The translations under genes and the position numbers were made by a program. From contig CAOPQH010000017.1 of NCBI GenBank assembly GCA_948505485.1, forward strand, positions 1 to 19,442: a stretch of 19,442 nt of DNA, read 5' to 3'. The notes below the pieces were generated by a model. It saw only the letters and a program-made list of their open reading frames with translations, was not told the DNA's origin and did no database searches. This document shows, one piece after another, positions 12,728-19,239 of the stretch. Within the stretch, counting starts at the first letter, position 1. Each line of letters starts with the position of its first letter. Source of the DNA: an uncultured Clostridia bacterium (lineage in GTDB: Bacteria; Bacillota; Clostridia; TANB77; CAG-508).

Positions 12728-13526
12728 GTGGAAGATAAAAAATTAATATTAAAAAATAATGAGAATGAAATTATAGACATAGAAGATATTTATAAAGACA
12801 TTAAAGAAAAAATAATAACTGCTCGATCTAAGATGCTAAAACATATAGATACAACAATGACAGAAGTGTATTGGCATGTTGGCAAGATAACTTCTGAATT
12901 ATTTGATAATGCTACTGATAAATCATATGGTAAAAAGATAGTAGAATCATTATCGAACAAACTTACAAAGGAGTTTGGAAACGGTTTTTCTTCTGTAAGC
13001 ATTAGAAGGATGCGAAGATTTTATGAATTTTATCCAATATGGTCGGCAGTGCCGACCGAATTGAGCTGGTCTCATTTTCAAGAATTAATTAGAATAGAGA
13101 GAAAAGAGGAAAGAATTTTTGCTTGAACTTGGAAGGGGATTTTCCTTTGTTGCAAGTCAGCAAAGAATTAAAATAGGTTCAGAGTATTATTATCCCGACT
13201 TAATATTTTATAATAGATTAGCAAAGTGTTTTGTAATAATAGATTTAAAAATAGGAAAGCTAACGCATCAAGATATTGGTCAAATGCAAATGTACGTAAA
13301 TTACTATAAAAAAACACAGATGATTGAAGGAGAAAATGAACCTATTGGAATACTATTATGTGCCGATAAAGATGATGCAGTAGTAGAAATGACTTTAGGA
13401 GATTCTATAAAAAATGTATATGCTTCTAAATATTTAACATATATGCCATCAAAAGAAGAATTAATTAAAATAATAAGAGATGAAAAAGAACTTTATGAAT
13501 TAACACAGGAAAATGGAAAAGAATAA
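12728..13526 (+). pseudogene. DUF1016 (YhcG-like PD-(D/E)XK nuclease) gene broken by an internal deletion
   Basis: The first part (GTG 12728 to TGA 13126, 132 residues) is the DUF1016 N-terminal domain, with YWHVGKITSEL, SIRRMRRFYEFYPIW and the hallmark ELSWSHFQELIRIE. The second part (frame 3, from about 13119 to 13526) is the C-terminal nuclease domain, with YYYPDLIFYNRLAKCFVIID, then LKIGKLTHQDIGQMQMYVNYY and ILLCADKDD. Together they have about 267 residues against roughly 340-370 for intact family members. The middle, which normally follows the WSH helix, is missing, and the frame shifts at the join in AGAATTTTTGCTTG. The catalytic D...DxK residues survive in the second part. DUF1016 proteins are accessory nucleases found with mobile elements and restriction systems. 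Here the gene is very probably dead. Confidence 0.85.
13041..13057. repeat. Perfect palindrome inside the DUF1016 pseudogene
   Basis: GGTCGGCA (13041-13048) and TGCCGACC (13050-13057) form 8-bp arms around one base. The block is GC-rich in an AT-rich gene and encodes residues just before the conserved LSWSHF motif. Confidence 0.85.
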
Positions 13527-13547
13527 AATTATAAATGGAGATAATAT

Positions 13548-14270
13548 ATGATAAAGGTTAAATTAACACAAAATTATACAGGCTTTAATATTGAAGGAAC
13601 ATTTGATGATTTTTATGAATTATATGATAATATTGATTATTTTTTAGGTTTTGAAGAATGCGAGGATATTTTGGAAGAGGATATGAGATTACATATATTA
13701 GGATTTTTATATGATTTAAGACATGCATATCAGGGCTCAAGAAATATTAAAGCAGTTGATAATAGCTTAAGTGATGAACAGAAAGAGTATTATGGAATAA
13801 ACAAATCGATAAAAAAGGATATATTGTATGATTTTGATTATGTTGTTCCCGAACTGTTAACAGATATTTTATTATTTAAACATTTTGCTAAAAGTAAAAA
13901 TAAGAAGATTAGTGAATATGACACGAATTATAATAGTGTTATGTCTTTTTATAGCAAAGTAATAGATGCATTACAAGAAATATTGACTGAAAATCAAGTA
14001 AAAAGAGTAAAAAAAAGATTATCAGAATCACCTATATCTGAAAGATACTGGTTAAAACAATGGTTTATGACAGTTAGTATAGATTATTTAAAAATGACAA
14101 AAAACAAAAGAAAAAGAGAAATGATGCATATTATAGAATCTCTATGTGATTCATATTTATATGATGAATATCATGAAATAAAAAATGAAGTTGAACAATA
14201 TGCAAAAGAAAATAACATTAATGAAACCGAAATAGAATATGGAGATTATCCTAAGGAGATAGAGTGGTAA
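13548..14270 (+). CDS. DUF6904-like hypothetical protein
   Basis: This protein of 240 residues is soluble and acidic. From memory it matches the DUF6904 pattern: an N-terminal LTQNYTGFNIEGTFDDFYEL, the segment RLHILGFLYDLRHAYQGSR with the characteristic LRHAYQG, and a C-terminal end close to YPKEIEW. No enzymatic motif is visible and the family has no established function. It follows the DUF1016 remnant by 21 bases with a GGAGAT site before the ATG. A 56-codon ORF begins one base after its stop, so the two form a pair. It seems intact, unlike its left and right neighbours. Confidence 0.7.
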   Translation: MIKVKLTQNYTGFNIEGTFDDFYELYDNIDYFLGFEECEDILEEDMRLHILGFLYDLRHAYQGSRNIKAVDNSLSDEQKEYYGINKSIKKDILYDFDYVVPELLTDILLFKHFAKSKNKKISEYDTNYNSVMSFYSKVIDALQEILTENQVKRVKKRLSESPISERYWLKQWFMTVSIDYLKMTKNKRKREMMHIIESLCDSYLYDEYHEIKNEVEQYAKENNINETEIEYGDYPKEIEW

Positions 14271-14271
14271 T

Positions 14272-14442
14272 ATGGAAATTAAAAAACTAGAAAAATATTT
14301 AATAAAAAAGGAAAATACAGATATGTTATCATCATTAAAGAAAGTAAATAAAAAAATAGATGATGAAAAAATGGAAGAATTTGATGTAAATTCAATTGAA
14401 GAACTAGCTAGAGAGATTATAAAAGAAAAACTTGGATTTTAA
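14272..14442 (+). CDS. Small charged helical protein, partner of the DUF6904-like gene
   Basis: ATG at 14272, one base after the preceding stop, with AAGGAG inside the end of the upstream gene, so it is translationally coupled. The 56-residue product (starting MEIKKLEKYLIKKENTDMLS, ending EELAREIIKEKLGF) is Lys/Glu-rich and probably helical throughout, without membrane segment. A gene this small paired with a larger one could be an antitoxin-like or accessory subunit, but nothing in the sequence proves that. Confidence 0.55.
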   Translation: MEIKKLEKYLIKKENTDMLSSLKKVNKKIDDEKMEEFDVNSIEELAREIIKEKLGF

Positions 14443-14465
14443 ATTATTTATATAGGAGTGATTGA

Positions 14466-15452
14466 AATAAAAAAATTGATATAGTAATAGTTAAGGATTT
14501 ATCAAGACTAGGTAGAAATTATATTAAAGTTGGAGAATTACTTGATTCAATTTTACCATTATATGATGTAAAACTTATTTCAATTAATGACAATATAGAT
14601 GGATTAAATGCTGAAGGAGATAGTTATTTATTGAAAGGATTACTTAATATTTATAATGAAAATTATCCAAGGGATATATCGAATAAAGTAAAAACGGCAT
14701 TAATTACTAAAAAGATAAACGGTGAATTTATAACTTCTTATGCACCATATGGACATGTAAAATCAAGATATGAAAAGAATAAAATAATTATTGATATAGA
14801 AGCGGCTAAAAATATAAAGATGATATTTGATGATATAGAAAAAGGTTTAAGTAAAAGAGAAATAGTAGATGTTTTAAATAACAAAAAAATCAGAACTCCA
14901 ATGGAGCATATTAAAAATGCAAATGAAGGTAAAAAGTGGAATATTAGTATGATTACGGGTATTCTTAATAATAAAGTTTATACAGGAGATTTAATTCAAC
15001 AAAAACGAAAAAGAATCAGTTTCAAAAATCATAAGTTTATAAAAACAAAAGATGACGAGCTAATAATAACAAAGAATAATCATAAGGAGATAATAAGTAA
15101 AGAACAATTTGAAAGAGTACAATATATACTTAGACATTCTGTAAAAGTAAATTCAAATAATGAATATGATATTTTTTCAGGATATTTGAAATATGCAGAG
15201 TGCAACGGTAATTTAACCATTAGAAAGAGCAAAGAATATATATATTATGCTTGTGCATCTCATGTAAGAAAAAGAGGATGCGATAATAAACATACAATAA
15301 GAAAAGATATTTTAGAGGAAAAAGTTATTACAGAAATAAATAATAGACAAGCTAAAAAGATTGATAAGTTGAATAGAAAATATATTTATGATTTAATAAA
15401 TATGATATCTTTAAATAAAGATGGCTCAATAAAAATAGAATATAAAAATTAA
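14466..15452 (+). pseudogene. Large serine recombinase lacking its catalytic N-terminus
   Basis: The frame is open from 14466 and encodes KIDIVIVKDLSRLGRNYIKV at once, which in intact TnpX-type recombinases begins about 70 residues into the catalytic domain. The active-site serine segment (normally YxRVS) is absent. The remainder is complete: LISINDNIDGLNAEG, NENYPRDISNKVKTAL, the recombinase domain (APYGHVKSRYEKN to WNISMITGILNNKVYTGDL), the zinc-ribbon-like region (KYAECNGNLTIRK, YYACASHVRKRGCDN, in which one Cys of the first pair is Glu-Cys-Asn rather than CxxC), and a natural C-terminal end. A GGAGTGA site at 14455 reads VIEIKK in another frame and joins the body through an A7 run. It cannot catalyse recombination, but marks a former mobile element. 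Confidence 0.88.
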
Positions 15453-15494
15453 ATAGGATTAAAAAATTTATAGAGTTGGGAGAGAAAATTATAA

Positions 15495-16424
15495 ATGTTA
15501 GAGAAGATTATAAATAGTTGTAAATATGTAATGAACAATGCAAAATTTGTAACAATAAATTATGATAAATTGAATGTATTTATTACAACAATTGATTGTA
15601 AAGAACTTAAACATTGGCTTAGTAATAATCCATATAAAATTTTAGATTTGGGAATTGAAAATGTTATAAATTTTATGCTACTTTTTGAATCTATAGATTA
15701 TTCTTTTTGGGGAGCACCAAAATGGACTATTGATACAGAATTGGGAGAAAAGGATGGCTCAGATGCATTACTATATGCAATGCTAGAGTATGTTAGAAAG
15801 AAAAAATTAAGCAATTTATATGATATAACTTATGAAGAATTTAAGGTAATGTTAAATGGAAATGTTGAAATCCCTTTTATCAAAGAGAGATATGAAACAT
15901 TAACTAAAATAAGTAGAATAGTAAAAGAAAAAATGAATGGTAACTTTTATAAGTACATTTATTATATACATAATGATATTGACTTGTTTCAAGTTATTAT
16001 TAGTAATTTTACATCTTTTAAGGATGAGAGAGAATATAATGGAGAAACTATTTATTTTTATAAGTTAGCTCAATTACTAACATCAGATATACTTCATCTT
16101 AGAGAGCAAATAGAAAAAATTAGAGTTGATTATTCTCATTTAGTAGGATGTGCAGATTATAAAATACCACAAACTATGAGAGCATTAGGAATAATTGAAT
16201 ATAATGAAGAATTATCAAATATTATAGATAACAAATTGGAAATAGAGTATTCATCAAAATATGAGGTTGAGATAAGAGCAAGTATGATAGTTGTGATTGA
16301 TTATATAAAAAATAGAATTTTAAACACTAATGCAATTGATATAAATGATTATTTTTTTATGACATCTAAAAAAGTAAAAGCAATAGCAAAACCTTATCAT
16401 TTGTGTAGAAACAGAAATTATTAA
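15495..16424 (+). CDS. Queuosine salvage protein (DUF2419/Qng1-like queuosine nucleotide N-glycosylase)
   Basis: This protein of 309 residues resembles the queuosine salvage family, whose members release the queuine base from queuosine 5'-phosphate so that it can be reused for tRNA modification. Matching motifs, from family knowledge, are FWGAPKW (71-77), KDGSDALLYAMLEYV, the LNGNVEIPFIKERYETL stretch (120-136), FTSFKDEREYNGETIYFYKLAQ (172-193, split here), CADYKIPQTMRALGIIEY (219-236) with the Asp expected at the active site, EVEIRASMIVVIDYI, and the C-terminal KPYHLCRNRNY. The length is normal and I see no damage. The ribosome site is a GGGAGAG about 12 bases before the ATG, rather far. It stands alone between a dead recombinase and the second EKSTF repeat, so it may be transferred cargo. 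No queuine transporter gene is adjacent. Confidence 0.85.
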   Translation: MLEKIINSCKYVMNNAKFVTINYDKLNVFITTIDCKELKHWLSNNPYKILDLGIENVINFMLLFESIDYSFWGAPKWTIDTELGEKDGSDALLYAMLEYVRKKKLSNLYDITYEEFKVMLNGNVEIPFIKERYETLTKISRIVKEKMNGNFYKYIYYIHNDIDLFQVIISNFTSFKDEREYNGETIYFYKLAQLLTSDILHLREQIEKIRVDYSHLVGCADYKIPQTMRALGIIEYNEELSNIIDNKLEIEYSSKYEVEIRASMIVVIDYIKNRILNTNAIDINDYFFMTSKKVKAIAKPYHLCRNRNY

Positions 16425-16436
16425 GGAGTGATGTAA

Positions 16437-16545
16437 ATGAGTGATAATAAAAATTGTGTAAATACGACAATCAACTGGTATAGGGGTATTTAAGAAAACC
16501 CAAGCTCAAAGTACTGAAAAATCAACATTTATTCAAGAAAGATAA
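16437..16545 (+). repeat. EKSTF repeat element, copy 2, upstream of RhuM
   Basis: AAGGAGTGATG at 16423-16433 is followed by ATG 16437. Frame 1 reads MSDNKNCVNTTINWYRGI and stops at TAA 16491-16493. In the +1 frame, from AAG 16492, it continues KKTQAQSTEKSTFIQER to TAA 16543-16545. The bases at the break are AGGGGTATTTAAG, like the prfB frameshift site, in which a Shine-Dalgarno-like run lies just before a slippery codon and a stop. A +1 slip would give about 35 residues. The copy ends 37 bases before the rhuM ATG. Confidence 0.7.
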
Positions 16546-16582
16546 TTGCAAATTTACGTAAAATACAAAAAAGGAGGCAGCT

Positions 16583-17572
16583 ATGGATAAAAAAAATGAA
16601 ATAATGATTTATGAAGATAAAGATGGCTTAACTAAAGTAAATGTAAAGTTTACAGATGAAGACATTTGGCTTACGCAAAATCAATTAGCAGAAATTTATA
16701 AAACAACTCAACAAAATATAAGTCAACACATAGTATCAATTTATAAAGATAATGAATTACCAATGGATTCAACTAACAAGAAATTCTTGTTAGTTCAAAA
16801 TGAAGGACAAAGAAGTGTTAAGAGGAATATTGACCATTATAATTTAGATATGATAATTGCCTTAGGATATAGAGTGCAATCAGATGTAGCTGTAAGATTT
16901 AGAATATGGGCAACTCAAAGACTACATGAGTATATACAAAAAGGTTTCGCAATGGATGATGAAAGATTAAAACAAGGTGGAAATAGATATTTTAGAGAAT
17001 TATTACAACGAATTAGAGATATTCGTTCAAGCGAAAGAAACTTTTACCAACAGGTAACAGATATATATAGTACAAGCATTGATTATGATCCTAGAAGTGA
17101 TATAACTAAAAAGTTCTTTGCAACTGTACAAAACAAACTTCATTATGCTGTTCACGAACATACTGCGGCAGAGCTTATTTATAAAAGAGTAGATAATGAA
17201 AAGCCTTATGTTGGTATGACAAATTTTAAAGGTGATTATGTTACAATAGATGATGTTAAAATTGCTAAGAATTATCTATCTGAAATTGAACTTCAAAGAC
17301 TTAATTTATTAGTATCACAATTTTTAGATTATGCAGAATTACAAGCCTTAGAACAAAGAAGTATGAAAATGACAGATTGGGTAGAAGAATTAGACAATCA
17401 AATATTATTAAATAGAAGAAAAATATTAGAAGGGAATGGCAAAATATCACACGAAGAAGCAATAAAAAAAGCAGAACAAGAATTTAATATATATCGTGAA
17501 AGAGAAATGAAAGAGTTACAAAGTGATTTTGATTTAATGTTGAAGTCATTACCTAATAATAAAGAAAATTAG
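16583..17572 (+). CDS. rhuM: RhuM family protein
   Basis: This protein of 329 residues follows the RhuM pattern named from Salmonella pathogenicity island 3: an N-terminal winged-helix-like part (TDEDIWLTQNQLAEIYKTTQ, NISQHIVSIY), then RSVKRNIDHYNLDMIIALGY, RFRIWATQRLHEYIQKGFAM, NRYFRELLQRIRDIRSSERN, and a C-terminal half with KFFATVQNKLHYAVHEHTAA and ISHEEAIKKAEQEFN. The gene is full length with an AAGGAGG site ten bases before the ATG. The family is common in mobile islands of gut bacteria and its biochemical function is not settled; a DNA-binding regulatory or defence role is often assumed. A 25-base perfect palindrome lies in its coding sequence (16771-16795). The second EKSTF repeat precedes it. 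Confidence 0.9.
   Translation: MDKKNEIMIYEDKDGLTKVNVKFTDEDIWLTQNQLAEIYKTTQQNISQHIVSIYKDNELPMDSTNKKFLLVQNEGQRSVKRNIDHYNLDMIIALGYRVQSDVAVRFRIWATQRLHEYIQKGFAMDDERLKQGGNRYFRELLQRIRDIRSSERNFYQQVTDIYSTSIDYDPRSDITKKFFATVQNKLHYAVHEHTAAELIYKRVDNEKPYVGMTNFKGDYVTIDDVKIAKNYLSEIELQRLNLLVSQFLDYAELQALEQRSMKMTDWVEELDNQILLNRRKILEGNGKISHEEAIKKAEQEFNIYREREMKELQSDFDLMLKSLPNNKEN
16771..16795. repeat. Perfect 25-base palindrome inside rhuM
   Basis: AACTAACAAGAA (16771-16782) and TTCTTGTTAGTT (16784-16795) are exact reverse complements around one A. It encodes STNKKFLLVQ, in a loop between the N-terminal HTH-like part and the RNIDHYNLDM motif, where family members vary. Confidence 0.9.
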
Positions 17573-17584
17573 ATTATCAAATAA

Positions 17585-17692
17585 ATAATTAGAAAAAATT
17601 ATATAATTCTAGTTTTAAAGTGTTCGAATTTGAACACTTTAGCTAAAAATTCTAATGTTAGAGATTATGCAACAATAGGCAATTATTTCTAA
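17585..17692 (+). pseudogene. Remnant of a KilA-N family gene
   Basis: A frame ending at TAA 17690-17692 encodes LKCSNLNTLAKNSNVRDYAT. The stretch LAKNSNVRDYATI matches LAKTSNVRDYATI in the intact KilA-N gene downstream, and 26 bases (17651-17676 and 18855-18880) are identical. The rest of that gene is gone. The likeness ends where the recombinase fragment begins, so the join is a deletion or recombination scar. The stretch 17573-17616 holds nothing else recognisable. Confidence 0.75.
17616..17641. repeat. Inverted repeat inside the KilA-N remnant
   Basis: TAAAGTGTTC (17616-17625) and GAACACTTTA (17632-17641) are exact reverse complements with six bases between. There is no T-run, and rhuM ends 44 bases upstream, so it could act as a weak terminator, but it lies in former coding sequence. 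Confidence 0.8.
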
Positions 17693-18044
17693 AGATAAGT
17701 TTGATAAAGCGCAAGAAATAATTGAAAAGAATAAATGTGCTAGAAGTAATAAAGAAAAAGATTCATTTTATAGATTTTTAAAATGTTCAGATTGCGAGGG
17801 TTCTTTTACATTAAGAAAAGTAAAGAAATATGAATATTATCATTGCACATCATATATCAGAAATGGTTCATGTACAAGCCACTCAATTAGAAAAGATAAA
17901 TTAGTTGAAATAGTATTGGAAGAGTTAAACAAAAGATTTAAAAGAAATAGAATTAATACTTTAACAAGAGATATTTTATTAAAAAATATAGATAATATAA
18001 TTATATTTCAAAATGGAGAAGTAAATGTGAATTTGAAGGAGTGA
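17679..18044 (+). pseudogene. C-terminal fragment of a second serine recombinase
   Basis: The frame from 17679 to TGA 18042-18044 encodes AIISKDKFDKAQEIIEKNK, then the zinc-ribbon part (FLKCSDCEGSFTLRK, YHCTSYIRNGSCTSHSIRKD) and a natural C-terminus (IIIFQNGEVNVNLKE). AIIS-K--FD is where the C-terminal third of large serine recombinases begins. There is no start codon and the catalytic and recombinase domains are missing. The CxxC pair is intact here, unlike in the truncated copy at 14466-15452, and the sequences differ, so this comes from another element. The third repeat copy follows at once. Confidence 0.85.
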
Positions 18045-18050
18045 ACATAG

Positions 18051-18179
18051 ATGGATAAAGAAAAAGATGAAAATAGTTATCACAAAATCAACATCAACTG
18101 TGATGTCGGGATAAATGGAAACCACCTTGAAAGTGTTGAAAAATCAACATTTATTCAAAGAATATCATTACATTTTTGA
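18051..18179 (+). CDS. EKSTF repeat element, copy 3: continuous 42-codon ORF upstream of the KilA-N gene
   Basis: ATG 18051 follows AAGGAGTGAACATAG. The frame is open to TGA 18177-18179 and encodes 42 residues, beginning MDKEKDENSYHKININCDVG and then INGNHLESVEKSTFIQRISL, ending HF. The C-terminal half is basic/hydrophobic and could be amphipathic. Compared with copies 1 and 2 it has one base fewer between GI and EKSTF, so no frame break. It ends 30 bases before the KilA-N ATG. This copy argues that the element is a real small gene family, but its function is unknown. Confidence 0.6.
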   Translation: MDKEKDENSYHKININCDVGINGNHLESVEKSTFIQRISLHF

Positions 18180-18209
18180 ACTAAAATTAGAATAAAGAGG
18201 TGAGTATGC

Positions 18210-19064
18210 ATGAGTAATAAAATTATAGAAGTTCAAAATATTAAAGTAAATATAGCTAATGTAAATGATAATGATTATATTTGTATTTCTGATTTTGGTA
18301 AATATAAGGAAGGAAAGTCAAAAGCAGATGACATTATAAGAAATTGGTTAAGAAATAGAATCACTTTGGAATTTTTAGGAACATGGGAGTCAATTTATAA
18401 TCCGAATTTTAATTCCGTCGAATTCGACGGGTTTAGAAAAAGTGCAGGACTTCATACATTTACATTAAGTGTTACTGAATGGTGTGATAAAACAAATGCG
18501 ATTGGAATATATTCAAAGCGTGGAAAATATGGTGGAACATATGCACATAAAGATATTGCATTTGAATTTGCATCAGCAATTAGTCCCGTTTTTAAATTGT
18601 ATTTAATAAAGGAATTTGAGAGATTAAAGGAGTTAGAAAATCAGAATAGAGAATGGGATGTAAAAAGAATACTAACGAAAAATAATTATTTGATACATAC
18701 TGATGCAATTAAAAATTATATATTGCCAGATAATGATTTTTATAAAAATAGAGAATGGTTAAAGTATGCTGAAGAAGCAGATGTTTTGAATGTTGCAGTA
18801 TTTAATACAACGGCTAAAAAATGGAGAGAACTTAATCCTGATTTAGCAAAAACATCTAATGTTAGAGATTATGCAACAATTAATGAATTAACAGTATTAT
18901 CTAATTTAGAATCACATAATGCAGAATTAATTAAAGAAGGAAAAAGTAAAGAGGAAAGATTTGAAATATTAAGTGAAATTGCAAAGTATCAATTAAATAT
19001 ACTTAATAATGCTGAAAAAATAAAATTACTAGGAGAAAGTAAAGATGGTGAAATAGTTAAGTAA
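18210..19064 (+). CDS. KilA-N domain protein
   Basis: This 284-residue protein has an N-terminal KilA-N DNA-binding domain (about 15-115), with DYICISDFGKYKEGKSKADD, IIRNWLRNRITLEFLGTWE, NPNF, FRKSAGLHTFTLSVTEWCDK, and GTYAHKDIAFEFASAISPVFKLYLIKEF, split here. The C-terminal half (NREWDVKRILTKNNYLIHTD, LKYAEEADVLNVAVFNTTA, TSNVRDYATINELTVLSNLE) is the usual extension of stand-alone gut KilA-N proteins. KilA-N proteins are phage-type DNA-binding regulators or antirepressors. The ATG at 18210 follows AGAGGTGAG; an ATG four bases earlier stops after three codons. A 16-base palindrome (18415-18430) and the third EKSTF element are associated with it. It looks intact. Confidence 0.92.
   Translation: MSNKIIEVQNIKVNIANVNDNDYICISDFGKYKEGKSKADDIIRNWLRNRITLEFLGTWESIYNPNFNSVEFDGFRKSAGLHTFTLSVTEWCDKTNAIGIYSKRGKYGGTYAHKDIAFEFASAISPVFKLYLIKEFERLKELENQNREWDVKRILTKNNYLIHTDAIKNYILPDNDFYKNREWLKYAEEADVLNVAVFNTTAKKWRELNPDLAKTSNVRDYATINELTVLSNLESHNAELIKEGKSKEERFEILSEIAKYQLNILNNAEKIKLLGESKDGEIVK
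18415..18430. repeat. Perfect 16-base palindrome inside the KilA-N gene
   Basis: CCGTCGAATTCGACGG is its own reverse complement. It is GC-rich in an AT-rich gene and encodes part of SVEFDGF, between NPNF and the conserved KSAG motif. Confidence 0.9.
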
Positions 19065-19077
19065 AAAGGAGAATAGA

Positions 19078-19239
19078 ATGAAAAATTTTATTAAAGTAAT
19101 AATTAATTTCTTTAAGAATATTTTTGGTCAAGATATTAAAATATCAGTAGAGAATAATAAAAAATATGATATTAAAAAGAATGAAAATTGCAATATAACT
19201 ATAAATGAGAAGGATGGTAATAATGAAGAAAGAAAGTAA
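19078..19239 (+). CDS. Small hypothetical protein, 53 residues
   Basis: ATG 19078 follows AAAGGAGAATAGA, 13 bases after the KilA-N stop. The product starts MKNFIKVIINFFKNIFGQDI, a basic amphipathic or membrane-attracted helix, followed by ISVENNKKYDIKKNENCNIT and INEKDGNNEERK. It overlaps the next ORF by 17 bases. The family is not recognised. The amphipathic part recalls the hydrophobic/basic ends of the EKSTF peptides, but no clear homology can be shown by eye. Confidence 0.5.
   Translation: MKNFIKVIINFFKNIFGQDIKISVENNKKYDIKKNENCNITINEKDGNNEERK

Noticed and set aside
13548..14442. Calling the DUF6904-like gene and its 56-codon partner a toxin-antitoxin system
   Set aside because: The coupling and size fit, but neither protein shows a toxin or antitoxin motif, so only the pairing is reported.
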